From: Meconema thalassinum
Taxonomy: Eukaryota > Arthropoda > Insecta > Orthoptera > Tettigoniidae
Assembly (NCBI GenBank): GCA_946902985.2
Contig: OX336393.1
Span: 46,701,131-46,765,130 of the forward strand
DNA length: 64,000 bases
Direction: 5' to 3'
Below, piece by piece: positions 54,056-64,000 of the stretch. Numbering within the stretch: the stretch's first letter is position 1; the number at the start of each line of letters is the position of its first letter. The notes under the pieces are model-generated. The model had not been told where the DNA came from. It did no database searches and was given only the letters and a program-made list of their open reading frames with translations. The position numbers were made by a program, and so were the translations under genes.

Positions 54056-54736
54056 ATGATGATGATAAAGATAATGATGAGGATGATGATGATGATAATT
54101 GTTGTTTTAAGGGGCCTAACATCTAGGTTATCGGCCCCTAATGGTTTGGGTGATTGTGAAGATGATAATGAAATGTAAACTATAACTAAAACTAACTACT
54201 AACTTATATACTAGAAGAAGAAATGGAAAACAAAAAAGGAAGGAAGGAAGATTGTAGTTTTACGTGACCGTGAATCTTGTGATTATGAGCCACGGGACCT
54301 CCTTTTTACGTGGAATCCGAACCACAGGACATGGCATTTCACTTCGAAAATCTCACATGCATTGACCGGGAATCGAACCCGGACCGCCTTGGTGAGAGGC
54401 ATACAGCTAGACCGCTGAGCCACCACGCCCCTTGGAAAACAAAAGGAGAATAAGGTAAATAAAGGACTGGAGGAAAAGAAATGCCCTCAACCCTCGAAGA
54501 ATGCGGATTGAGGGACTTGGAAGAAAGGACAGCCATGAAAGGCAGATAGGAAAGTAAAAGAGTAGAGGGTCCGCCACACAGATAATGGATAAAGGGGGAA
54601 AGCTGGACCCAGCTGAGGGATCCCTCGGGGTTGCTAACTCCCGAACTCACCAGCCGTGAGCCCCTGAGGGTGTAGCATTATCTAGGGTGCACCAGAAGTG
54701 GTGGGGCTACATACACCCTGCCTCCTTGAGGGCCTG
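54056..54736 (-). mobile_element. Family X, copy X6, split by SINE V
   Basis: In reverse: (GAT)n-rich tail, AATTGTTGTTTTAAGGGGCC, the terminal stem, then body to GCAGGGTG/CCTCCTTGAGGGCC at the right. 5'-truncated. It was inserted into W2 with a 9-bp duplication and later received SINE V1. Confidence 0.78.
54236..54432 (-). mobile_element. tRNA-derived SINE V, full copy V1 (197 bp)
   Basis: Minus strand: GGCGTGGTGGCTCAGCGGTC (A box region), CCGGGTTCGATTCCCGG (a clean T-arm and B box), then a body TGTGAGATTTTCGAAGTGAA to CACGGTCACGTAAAACTACA and a CTTCC-rich tail. A 12-bp duplication TGGAAAACAAAA is at 54224-54235 and 54433-54444. Confidence 0.85.
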
Positions 54737-54925
54737 TTGGCCATTCAGAACACGGCCTAGTGAATTCAAATGGATTCTTTAACATGCCAACATCGTTTGA
54801 CATGCGTGTCGTAAAGTTTTCCGCCTTTCAAAAAAATCATTTACCAGGGTCAGGAGCGAACCTGCAAGCTTGGGGTTAGTAGACCGACACGTTAACCACT
54901 CACCCACCGTGGCAAGCTGGCTCGT

Positions 54926-55696
54926 ACATGAAACGCTACGACAGAATTCCTATGAGGTAGTCTTTTTTCCTGCACTCATCAGAGCATTAGCAATATCTCC
55001 CCTGAATTTCTTCAAGCACATCTTCTCTCCTTACACTCCCGACGATAGACCAACCATGCATTTACAGTGCATATATCGAGCACAAATATTGTAGATGTGT
55101 ACCATCACTATTTTCACTGAAAATTGGTTGAGTCTTTCTTTCTGCCCCTACTCACTGAATTTGTGGTGACTAACGTAGCTGTTTGTAAAGGCCTACGAGG
55201 ACCTGGTAGTTCGTTGTCACTGTCAGGATCACCACCAAACCCTTTCGTGGAGGAACATCTGTTGTGTAATATAGGTCCAGAATATCTGGTTCTGAATCAT
55301 CAGATTCATCAACATCAGACGAGGAACGGTTTTCAGGAGGCAGTGAAACACCTCCTCCTACTGTAAAATGTTTTTGGATCCATGTAGAAATAAAAATTAT
55401 ATTGCACCTGAAAGGTGAATTGTACATTTATGTACGAATTTGATTGAACGAAACATCAGTGTTTATGGGCTCCAAATAACTATTATAACATTGTAAATTA
55501 CTTGAAAGCTTTCCTATTTGTCCTTATTGAGAAATTAACACCAATGTGTTTAGTGTTCTTTCAACAAAGCACTCAAAAGAATAATAAATAACAACACACT
55601 GCAACCAATTTCTCAAGATGTAGTTTCACAATGCATATGGTTGTAATTTGCTGACCACAGTGTGAACTTTCTGAACAGTTGACTGGCGAAGAACGC
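54926..55696. other. Unassigned intergenic DNA
   Basis: A minus-strand open stretch (55170-55427) is acidic and Ser-rich (SSSDVDESDDSEPDILDLYY) but has no recognisable domain. It could be an N-terminal scrap of a DNA transposase. Confidence 0.3.
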
Positions 55697-55697
55697 A

Positions 55698-55745
55698 AGA
55701 ACGCAAACCATACCTTCAATTCTCGGAAAAGGTGAAAATCATTCA
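55698..55745 (-). pseudogene. Mariner-like fragment, inverted partner
   Basis: The minus strand reads NDFHLFRELKVWF and mirrors the plus-strand NDFHLFLELKLWLGG at 55836-55880, giving a partly palindromic arrangement about 90 bases apart. Confidence 0.45.
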
Positions 55746-55834
55746 GTGCTGGTTTGGACTAAATGGCAGATGGTTCATAACTTCACACTTGAATTCTTTG
55801 AAAAAGTGTATCGTAAAGTTGGCACAGTGCGGTC

Positions 55835-56020
55835 GTGAATGATTTTCACCTATTTCTAGAATTGAAGTTATGGTTGGGCGGCAACGCCTCCCGGAAAAGG
55901 AAACACTTCAGGAGACTCTCCAGACGTATCCACCTCAGTGGCGGCAGAATTTTTTGCCGAGGGCTTTGGAAAGCTGGTATAATGATACGACAATTGTTTC
56001 AATCGTTTAGGCGATGATGT
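55835..56020 (+). pseudogene. Tc1/mariner transposase C-terminal fragment
   Basis: NDFHLFLELKLWLGG resembles the conserved (S)D(Y/F)HLF..LK..LGG box downstream of the mariner catalytic region. After a frameshift, ETLQTYPPQWRQNFLPRALE parallels the following helix. The catalytic aspartates are absent. The fragment is broken and dead. Confidence 0.5.
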
Positions 56021-56519
56021 TGAGACATAACAATAAAACAAGCAAACATTTAGTAGTAAAATCAGTTTGGTATGTCAATCTGTCCATCGGAACTTGAAAA
56101 ATACAGCCCTTTTACAGTATATTTTGTATGCCGTAACAGATATAATAGTGCGTATTTTCAGAGGCAGCAGTCCTACCAACTACCTAATAACTCTCTACTC
56201 ATTTGATCAGTACTCTCTCAGTATCTCAGAATCCTTGGAAATAAATTATTTCAAACAAAGTGTAGAGCTCTATTAGTTTACAATATTTCAAGTGTATTTC
56301 GAACAAATAATAAAAGCCAGTATTACCAACTTAATTTCGTCATTATTCAATCATTGGTGTGAATCTTTCATTTTAAGAAAAGTAGCCTCTTTAGTTCTTA
56401 ACCCAATTATTAATACACACGTACAGCCATCAGAATTACACAGGTTATCATATAGATCACCAATAATTTCATCTTCCTTTCTCATCTTCCTTTTAATTCG
56501 CTTCTTTGAGGTTCCGACC
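56021..56519. other. Unassigned intergenic DNA
   Basis: No repeat copy or recognised protein. Confidence 0.35.
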
Positions 56520-56715
56520 AGCCATCCAGCTGGCTACCTTGATTTCAACTCCAGAACTAAACATTCATCCTCCTGCTTTCCCTGTTTAGTTCCGTCAGTT
56601 TTCTTGTGGTTCTTTTTAGCGGAAGCCTTTTCAGGTGCTGTTATGTTGGGCTCCTCGTGTATTAGGTTTTTAAACATTTCAAGATATTTAATGCTTGGAA
56701 GGAAGGATTGTAACC
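56520..56715 (-). other. Possible host exon (unrecognised protein)
   Basis: Minus-strand reading IKYLEMFKNLIHEEPNITAP then EKASAKKNHKKTDGTKQGKQ, EDECLVLELKS, flanked by a pyrimidine-rich TTCCTTCCAAG (acceptor-like, near 56700) and a donor-like AAG/GTAGCC near 56524. It is Lys-rich and hydrophilic. No domain is recognised, and a spurious match is possible. Confidence 0.22.
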
Positions 56716-56874
56716 CAAAATGTTTACGAAGTTAATTTTTTACGTAATATGTAATTTTAATAACAGCTGTGAGTGGCAGACATTGTGTGAATATCTTCAG
56801 AACATAGTGGCCACTTCAAGATAAGAGCAACGCCAAGCTACGAATCAAGTTTTGAATACCAAGAATTCGACATC

Positions 56875-57178
56875 AGCGTCACCTACGGCACAAGAACATA
56901 ACTATGAATTATTCTCAAAAAAGGCAATTATTCATGAATTTCTCAGAAGAAACCACTGCCAAGGGAACATATGTTTTGATATTCGAAAATTCTTGAAAGG
57001 AAAAAATATTTTCGTCAAAAAGTAATAAAAATCGTATAACCCGATCGCAACGTCACCTACTCCGACCAATTGTGAATCTAAACCATACATACAAATTTCA
57101 TGAAAATCGGTACAGCTGTTTAGGTGGAGTTTAGTAACATACACACGTACAGAATAATTCTATATATAATGATATTTA
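56875..57178 (+). repeat. RTE-type LINE 3' region
   Basis: TTTCATGAAAATCGGTACAG then CTGTTTAGGTGGAG and a final TTCTATATATAATGATA match the recurring 3' end of RTE elements (ATCGGTCCAGC-like phrase and ATATATA terminus). Only non-coding sequence is preserved. Confidence 0.5.
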
Positions 57179-58019
57179 ATTTGTTTATATTAATGTGGCC
57201 GCTATGTTCTGAAGGTACTGTGTTTTTCACCCTGCAATAGATCGGTGTATTTCAATAGATCGGTTAAGTTGTCTAAATAAAAGTATTTCTTTTGCCATTC
57301 GTTTGTGAAACCGAGTTTGGAGAATAAGCGGTTAAAGAAACTGTTAAATACATTTGCTCAGAGGACGAAATGTATATCAGTATACTGTATGATAGGCAGA
57401 GGGTATGGGTTCATGGAGAACAGAGAGCTGCATTGATCAGTTGGTGGAGTGGTGTATCCAACAATAGAGCTATACAGCGACCGAGTTGGCGTAGTGGCGT
57501 GCTATAGCTTATGAGTTTTTGATATGCAGTCACTTATGGAAGGTCGGCTATCGAACATCAGCGTCAATGAGCCATTAAATAGCAATGTTCGGAGCATATG
57601 ACGGCATAAGTAGCCCCATTTACTCCTCTATGGCGTCATTGAGTGCAGTCGTTGTGCATGACATAACATCAACTAGAATAGCTTTGGATGGCTAAAGAAT
57701 GATCTAACGATGATATAAATATTGGCAACTCGAACCTGAACCCTGTCAGTTTCTGTATGAATAGGATGATAACCTACCTGGAACGGTGTGGCAGATGACC
57801 CTCTTAAACCCCCAATAATTAAGGGGAACGCTTGCAGGTAGGGTAATAATTCATTATTGGGGAGATATAAGCAAATTATTACATTAAATGAATGGATTTA
57901 AATCATTCGCAATTTTTCATTAAAAATAATTTTATTTATTTTTAGCCTATGAGATCACCTTTTAGTTAGTTAGTTATTGTTTTAAAGGGCGGAACTACAA
58001 GGGCATCTGCCCCAAATAG
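57179..58019. other. Unassigned DNA with a possible SINE scrap
   Basis: ACCGAGTTGGCGTAGTGGCG near 57480 is A-box-like, but no B box was found at the right spacing. The rest is unassigned. Confidence 0.3.
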
Positions 58020-58025
58020 ATCACC

Positions 58026-58030
58026 TTTTG

Positions 58031-58066
<36 letters not shown>

Positions 58067-58078
58067 TATGTGTGTGGG
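58026..58078 (+). repeat. (TG)n microsatellite
   Basis: About 20 TG units with minor interruptions, directly upstream of the dispersed repeat. Confidence 0.95.
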
Positions 58079-58079
58079 T

Positions 58080-58860
58080 GTGTCCCAAATAACTTCTAAA
58101 CGGCTGGAGCGATTTCAATGAAACTCGGTAAGGTCATACCACCATTTTTGTCCACCCCGACCGTGCCCTTCAAATTTTCATTTCATTTCACCAATCCAAC
58201 ATGGCGGCTGTGCGAAATATTTCACTGGCATTATATATCTCCAAAGCTATTACTGATATCACCCTGAAATTTGGTACGGTGGTAAAGGGCACTACTAAAT
58301 GTTCACCTATGAGACTTTGAAAATCCTGTTAACTACAAAACGAACATGGCGGCCAAGCGGAGTTGAAACATTTAAATAGATTTTTCTCGCGATTTAACCA
58401 GCCAAACGCAATGTTTATACATGATGTAATGCACTGGCATCAAATTTATTTCTATCGTTTACATAATTTCAAGATGGCAGCTCTGCGAAATTTTAAAATT
58501 TGGTTTTAATTTCTTATGGCCTAATTATGCGATTGAAGTCTGAATATTACACCTACACAATAATCTTCATGTAATAGAATGTGAGATTTTCGAAGTGAAA
58601 TGCCATGTCCTGTGGTTCGGATTCCACGTAAAAAGGAGGTCCCGTGGCTCATAATCACAAGATTCACGGTCACGTAAAACTGCAATCTTCCTTTTTTCAT
58701 GTAATAGTACAAAAATCTAAGACCTACCTATATAAAAATCCAACATGGCGAGCATCCAAAATATTTAGACGGTTCTCAATATCTGCGAATCTATTAGAAC
58801 AATCAAAACGAAGTGTTGTATGTTGTTAGAGACAATTAATAGAAGTAGGATATAGGAAAA
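58080..58860 (+). repeat. Dispersed repeat (ATGGCGGC-rich, copy 2)
   Basis: Parallels 47539-48150 from CACCATTTTTGTCC through ACATGGCGGCTGTGCGAAAT to ATCCAACATGGCGAGCAT and AATAGGCT. It extends further 5' (AAACGGCTGGAGCGATTTCA). SINE V2 is inserted at 58578-58695. Confidence 0.7.
58578..58695 (+). mobile_element. SINE V, 5'-truncated copy V2 (118 bp)
   Basis: It is identical or nearly so to the body of V1 (GTGAGATTTTCGAAGTGAAA to CGTAAAACTGCAATCTTCC) but has no tRNA head. A 12-bp duplication TTCATGTAATAG is at 58566-58577 and 58696-58707. The homologous empty site is in the other copy of the host repeat near 47970. Confidence 0.9.
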
Positions 58861-59661
58861 TAGGCTGTATAGTTCTTCACGGAACTGCCTGTTTATTATC
58901 CTACTTAGCGTTATTTTCTCCCCTAAAGCCTTCCAACTTTCCCATAAGGAATTGCGTGGAAAAACGTTCGTAATTGGAGATTCTGAGGGACTCCTAAGCT
59001 GTTCCCGTTTTCTCTTTCTTTTAATTGACTGTGGAATGTGCTCTGTAAATTAGGTGATTTCAATCCCTGGTCCACGAATCTTTGAATAATTCAAGAACGG
59101 ACCATGAGTAATAAGAGACTTCGAATCCTTCTGCACTAAATTCACAAGTAAACTAGAATAACGTGATGAAAAGCAAACAAAACCTCCTTAATCAGTGGAA
59201 ATTCTAAAAAAATCATTTTACTGTCAGTTAATCATTGAAAAAAAAACGCATTTTTCCCGCATTACCCCTTTATAGGACAGAATAGTATTGAAGAAGTTTT
59301 ATTTGTATTTTTTTTATTATTTCCATAATCTCAAAATTAAGATTATAAATTTACTATAATATTACTTTTTATGAGCTAGTTTATTTTAAATTTTTACAAG
59401 CATATTTATTTTGAATTCCAATTTTTACTGTCATATTCTATATTTTTCACACCTTAATTTTAATTGTTATTATTTAAAATATAATTTTATCAAGCACTTG
59501 TGGTCTAATATTTGGTTTCTATATTTGAATTGCAGCCAATGACCATAGCAGGGTATTTTCTTTTCAGAAATAGTAACACTTCCAAAATTTTTTTTGATGT
59601 ATGGCTGAAATATTCAACCATCAGCATCTTTGACAAAATACATTGTTATTTATATTTATAC
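58861..59661. other. Unassigned AT-rich DNA
   Basis: TTTTATTATTT-like low complexity at 59290-59500. No gene recognised. Confidence 0.4.
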
Positions 59662-60160
59662 GGGCTTCGGTGGCGTAGTTAGTAGCATGCTGAGTTTCTA
59701 TGCCCAAGGTCGTGGGTTCAAACTCGGCCAAAGACGTCGGATTTTTAAGAGCGTTAAATATCCCTCGGTATATTTTCCTTAGGAGGGGAAGTAAAGCCGG
59801 CGGGCCCATGTCATAGATTTTTGGCATGTAAATGAACCTTCCACTAATTACACTTGTGTGAAGCTAAATTATAGGTTAGATTTGACTGAGCCGACTGTGA
59901 TGTATCTAGTAATCAAGTTTAGAACTAGTTGGTCGTTGACGGTGGCGTTTGGTAGCAAAAGTATGAACTACTTGAAAATCGAATGTCTGCAGTCCTTACT
60001 TGAATTAAAAACAGATAACGCACACTAATACAGTCATCACAATTAACACCGGTTATCAGACAGATTCTCCACACATCCAAAGTACACGGGGCTACATGAC
60101 CACGTTGTTGCAGACCCTAAATCAACCAAGCAACCAACCAACCTACACTAAAATCCCTCA
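59662..60160 (+). mobile_element. SINE family Y, copy Y4
   Basis: Head GGTGGCGTAGTTAGTAGCAT, B box GGGTTCAAACTCGGCC, body and (CCAA)n-type tail parallel to 51295-51814. I found no clear duplication. Confidence 0.8.
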
Positions 60161-60209
60161 AAAATCGACAGTACAAAATCAAGGTGGTTAGATTATGAAA
60201 AATAGTTTT

Positions 60210-60560
60210 TTTTTCTTTGTTTAGCGCATGGCTTTCAGTGCCGGAAGTGTCAGAGGACATGTTCGGTTTGCCAGAGTTTGTAGCTGATTCTATGAGGACA
60301 TCTATGGGGTGAGCTACAAGTACCGTCGCATGTGTAGTGTTGTCTGGGGAGGAAAGTGTGAATATAAGGACGAAGAATTGGAAGGAAGTGGCTGTGGCCT
60401 ATAGTTAGGGACCAATCTCGGCATTTGCCTGGAAGGAAGATGGGAAACCACAGAAGACCATCTTCAAGGTTGCCGGCGGGGGTATTCAAACCTCCTCGCC
60501 TCCCGGATATGAGCGACTGCCTGCAGCCACGCCGTAAGAAACACGGCTAACTCACCCGGT
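60210..60560 (-). mobile_element. SINE family Z, copy Z2
   Basis: Parallels Z1 over its whole length in reverse: GCATGGCTTTCAGTGCCGG, GCATTTGCCTGGAAGGAAGA, ACTCACCCGGT. The left end is fixed only by comparison with Z1. Confidence 0.82.
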
Positions 60561-60659
60561 ATCTAAAATACAGTAGTATATCCTGTATAAGGGTTGCTCA
60601 CAGATTTTAAGAAGATCCCCTTCATTTTCTTTATAACCTAGCAATTAGTACAAATACAT

Positions 60660-62255
60660 TCCCAGATATTTGGAAAAAAAACTCGCGTCTGTCCTATTTT
60701 AAAATCAGGTAACCAAACATTAATAAAGAACTATCGACCCGTGAGCATAGTATCAGCTGTTGCAAAGATATTAGAATTTATCTTACATGACAGAATTGTT
60801 ACTCATGTAGCGCCAGCCATATCAGAACAACAACATGGATTCATGCAACGGAGATCTACAGTCACAAATCTGATGAATTTCTCCCACGATGTTTCATCTG
60901 AGTTGGATATCGGAGGACAGATGGATGCTATTTTCACGGATTTTGAAAAGGCATTCGATAGTATAGATCATGATATTCTTTTGACAAAATTAAACAATTT
61001 CGGTTTTTCACAAACAAATTTACGATTTTTTAGCTCGTATCTGTCTGGTAGACAGCAATATGTATACTTTCTCTGAAATTCATCAATGGAATATACCGTA
61101 AATTCCGGAATTCCCCAGGGATCGAACCTTGGACCAATTATGTTTCTGATAGCAATCAATGACATTTCTGAATGTATTAAGCACTCTAAATGTCTTCTAT
61201 ACGCTGATGATTTTAAGATATTCCGTCCTGTATCCTCTGCTCATGACTGCTATCTTCTACAAAATGACTTGGACAACATCTTTGAATGGAGTAGGAAAAA
61301 TAAACTTAATTTTAATCTAACGAAATGTGTCACAATGTCATTTACCCGAAGGAAGAATAAAGTTAGTTTCCAGTATAAGCTGGGGTTGAATACGCTGCGG
61401 GAGGTTAATGGTGTAAGTGACCTTGGTGTGGAACTGGATAAAGGTTTGACTTTCGCTTCTCACATCAACAAGGTAACAAGTGAGGCGTACCGAGCACTAG
61501 GCTTCGTCATTAGAAATGTAAGACCTTTTCGGCAGGTGAAAACGGCCATTACACTCTTTAATGCTTACGTAAGGGCGAAATTAGAATATGCAAGCGTAGT
61601 GTGGTATCCGTGGCGTAAAAAATACATAAGATTACTAGAAGGAGTACAGAAGCGATTCGCCAGATTTATACATTATAAAATGAGCGGAAATTACCCATAT
61701 ATGGTCCCATATAAAATTTTATCGAATAATCTAAAAATTATTGCTTTGGAAGATCGTAGGAAAATAAATGATTCCAAGATCTTACACAAGATTGTAAATT
61801 CTACGGTAGATAACTCTTATTTTTTAATCGTTGTTGAATTTCAATGTTCCACGTCTATCTTCAAGAACGTGGACAACTTTTAGGAATAAGAAAACATGCA
61901 CCACGTCACACAAACATTCACCGCTTTATAGACTCTGCAGTAATTACAATAAAGCTGTAGTGTGTAATAAAAGTCTAGGCTTCGATCTTAGTCTCCAAAA
62001 ATTTGTAAATATATTTATGACCACATTGCCATGAGTGTAATTAATTAATAAAAAGGTAGAATATGTAACAGCATTAAGGTTTAGCTATAATATTATTATT
62101 ATGTAATTAATTTAGATACTAATATTAGATTTAAGATTAGATTTAAGTTATGAAAAAAATTAGAATTACTGTTAAAATTTTGTAGGTTTACTGTTATTGG
62201 GGTTAAATACCCTGTTGTAAAGCAGCATAAATAAATAAATAAATAAATAAATATA
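60660..62255 (+). pseudogene. Jockey/CR1-type LINE, reverse transcriptase nearly intact
   Basis: The frame begins upstream of 60741 (NYRPVSIVSAVAKILEFILH) and contains the reverse transcriptase motifs in order: ISEQQHGFMQRRS, FTDFEKAFDSIDHD (motif A), NSGIPQGSNLGPIMF (motif B), LLYADDFKIF (motif C with intact catalytic DD), FTRRKNKVSF, then the thumb and C-terminal region (YASVVWYP, LEGVQKRFARFI). It is damaged by one in-frame TGA at 61074-61076 and a frameshift near 61830. After 62034 an AT-rich 3' untranslated part ends in an (AAAT)n tail at 62228-62252. The 5' end, endonuclease and ORF1 are missing (5' truncation). The intact family would supply target-primed reverse transcription. Confidence 0.85.
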
Positions 62256-62640
62256 CGTGCGTTAAAAATGTTGAAGCTGACGCAACTATGTAGCGTGCCC
62301 TCGTTTGCAAAATGTGAAGCTGCAACGTAGAATGTTCTATGTATTGAATCCTTTGAAGTTACTGCTAGGTCATACGCAGTTGTTATCAATTAACTGGAAA
62401 ATATAATTACTAGCCATTATTAATGTTTTGATAATTGTTTATAACATTTAACACCATAAAAATTATTTGTAAGTACTGTGAATTATTTTTCTTAAATTCA
62501 TGTTGTGACTTATTAATCTTACTGAGGAACATTTTTAGCCTACTTTCTATTTTTGCAAAAAATGAAAGTAGACTTATGAGATCTACACAGGGCCAAAAAT
62601 AGTGTGTCTGGCTGTGTGTGTGTGTGAGTTGACTCTGAAT
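62256..62640. other. Unassigned intergenic DNA
   Basis: No gene or repeat copy recognised apart from a short TGTGTGTGTG run near 62606. Confidence 0.35.
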
Positions 62641-62649
62641 GTCTGCCCC

Positions 62650-63170
62650 CACCCCTATCAATTCGAACACGGCGAAACCGAATTGAACGAAATTTGGTAC
62701 AGAGGTAGAACTAGCAAAGGGCACCTCAGTGCCATGTTTTATATCGCCGCCATCTTGACGGAAACATAATGGCGGCCATTCGAATGATCAAAGCTTAAAT
62801 CAAATTACGACTAAACTAATCATCCGATCTCTACCAAATTTTTCAGCAACATTTATTTATATGCCGAGCTCTTTTGACAAACTACAGGGTCATCACTCCA
62901 ATAATTTGCGAATGGTGACCATGCATGTGTGCAAATAGATTCCCCCCATCTATTCAAACACTGTGAAACCGAATTGAACGCAATTTGGTACAGAGGTAGC
63001 ATTAGCAAAGGGCACCTCAGTGTCATGTTTAATATTGCCGCTATCTTGACGGAAACGTAATGGCGGCCACCCAAATATTCAAGGCTTAAATCAAATTACG
63101 ACCAACCTATTCATCTGATCTCTACTAAATTTTGCAACATCGTACCTTTATGTGGTAAGCATCGTTTGAC
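62650..63170 (+). repeat. Two tandem copies of a roughly 290-bp repeat
   Basis: The blocks AACCGAATTGAACG, GGTACAGAGGTAG, AGCAAAGGGCACCTCAGTG, TCTTGACGGAAAC and TAATGGCGGCCA occur twice, starting near 62661 and 62953. It resembles the RTE-type 3' repeats of 47.5 and 58.1 kb in style but not in sequence. Confidence 0.75.
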
Positions 63171-63359
63171 CATGACTAATAGAAATAAACAGTGTCATCA
63201 CTCCGCTACTTAAGCATTGTAGTTCATGGTCCAGCCAGTGTGTGGCGCGGAAGTCGTGCAGAACCATAAGCACTTGTGACAAGTAGCCCACGAGGTTAGT
63301 ACTGTAATATCCTGTGCGCGAGAAGTCATATTATTCGAGGGAATTTGTTTCTTTTTAAT

Positions 63360-63790
63360 AGTTTACGAATGTCTGTGCAGTGCTTTGTGTGTGCAAACAA
63401 CTGAGTTTTCTGTTGTTTCGGGAAAATGTCATAATGTTTTGTTCCTGGAAGTAAATCGGGTTACGAAGAAATCTGATGGTAGACATTTTCTCTCACCGCC
63501 AAAAGAAACAAATCTGTTTGCCAGATGGGCGAGAGTTATTCCGTGGAAAGATAAGCAATTGCCGATCAAAAATAGAATCTGTGACTAGCGTTTTTCGGAA
63601 GATTTAATTATTATAAAGGCGGACTGTTTCGTAGTTAACTATGAGAACGTGGAAATTCCTCGCGTGAAGTGGAAATTAAAACCAGGATCAGTACCTCACA
63701 GTTTTCAAAATTTACCGAAATATCTATCCACTGATATAAAATCACGAAAGGCGCCCAGTATGATACGGAATGAAGGCAGCCTTCCATGGT
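63360..63790 (+). pseudogene. THAP-domain remnant (P-element-like transposase or host relic)
   Basis: Reading VTKKSDGRHFLSPPKETNLF, ARWARVIPW, RICD then a TAG stop, RFSEDLI, and further IPRVKWKLKPGSVPHSFQNL with PKYLS follows the THAP plan. That plan is an N-terminal C2, a central Trp and Pro, an IC(S).HF site and a LKPxAVPS tail. The HF site is RF, and a stop directly precedes it, so zinc binding is lost. The N-terminal cysteines are uncertain. P-element-like transposons carry this domain N-terminally; no transposase part follows before 63860. Confidence 0.5.
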
Positions 63791-63859
63791 TACTTGTTCT
63801 ATTTCGTGCCATCCTTACCTAAAACGAAAAAAAAATCCGTCTTAATAATAATAGGCCTA

Positions 63860-64000
63860 AAATAATAATAGTTGTTGATTCTTTAGGGACTTAACGACAT
63901 CGTGGCCACGTAGCACCGTGTGTTTGGGTTTGTTTAGAATTCGTCTGATAACCTGTGTCATTATGATGTCTGTAGTAGTGTGTGTATTTGGAATTGAGGT
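63860..64000 (-). repeat. SINE family Y, 3' end, cut by the window edge
   Basis: The reverse Y motifs (GTGTGTTTGGGT, AGAATTCGTCTGATAACCTG, TGTAGTAGTGTGTGTATTTG) match 11590-11700. The rest lies outside the window. Confidence 0.6.

Larger units (their letters stand above)
53845..54925 (-). mobile_element. SINE family W, copy W2, split by X6
   Basis: The 3' part in reverse (ATCGTATGGCCTCGGTGCCG, GCGCTTCCTAGTCGAGAAAT) is at 53845-54055 and the 5' part (AACACGGCCTAGTGAATTCA to CCACCGTGG) at 54746-54925. Element X6 lies between, flanked by TTGGCCATT at 54047-54055 and 54737-54745. Confidence 0.75.

Noticed and set aside
56292..56735. 147-codon plus-strand open frame with hydrophobic stretches
   Set aside because: No signal or domain pattern; the opposite strand has the more protein-like reading, and that itself is only a weak exon candidate.

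Overview
The window looks like intergenic DNA of a large, repeat-rich insect genome. The evidence is several insect-type non-LTR retrotransposon ends, several tRNA-derived SINE families with target-site duplications (TSDs), hAT, mariner and piggyBac-like remnants, simple repeats and an AT-rich background. The repertoire reminds me of orthopteroid (Polyneoptera) genomes, but that is an impression and not a demonstrated assignment. I see no convincing complete host gene; three short open stretches on the minus strand (46.2, 47.0 and 56.6 kb) are listed only as possible exons.

Layout. 0-8.2 kb: broken LINE 3' ends on both strands, a possible MITE (1.69-2.38 kb), a LINE split at 3.03 kb by an 826-bp element of a repeat family I call X, a 61-bp truncated X at 4.07 kb, and a SINE (W) wedged between two LINE ends. 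8.5-11.1 kb: SINE U, then an AT-rich hAT-like element (8968-11048) holding SINE Z and a minus-strand LINE. 11.6-14.2 kb: a Y SINE split by another X, then LINE pieces.

14.2-37.5 kb is the main structure. A LINE is split by an X element (14309-36992), which is split by a 21.1-kb retrotransposon array (15880-36975, TSD GTAC). The array reads LTR - internal - LTR - internal - LTR, with 4.1-kb LTRs that are almost identical. Its internal region is only about 2.9 kb and encodes, on the minus strand, a long coiled-coil protein and an overlapping Gag with a basic tail. No protease, reverse transcriptase, RNase H or integrase is present. One internal copy carries a defective hAT transposon (28440-31470), itself holding a SINE. 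Diagnostic base differences among the three LTRs fit an origin by unequal crossing-over between the two LTRs of one element.

38-48 kb: a LINE end, a piggyBac-like remnant, a hAT-like non-autonomous element built largely of 21 copies of a 62/53-bp minisatellite (40393-42277), a 27-bp minisatellite, a 2.6-kb stretch without recognisable content, possible exons, a 75-bp tandem repeat and a dispersed repeat. 48-64 kb: another LINE end, X, Y, Z, T, V and W SINE-type copies in nested order, a mariner fragment arranged as an inverted repeat, a nearly intact Jockey/CR1-type LINE (60.6-62.25 kb), a THAP-like remnant (63.4 kb) and a Y copy running off the end.

The elements interact as hosts and parasites of one another. 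LINE machinery evidently mobilised X and the SINEs (short TSDs, 3' simple-repeat tails, 5' truncations), an active hAT transposase must have moved the defective hAT copy in trans, and the pol-less LTR element must borrow its enzymes.
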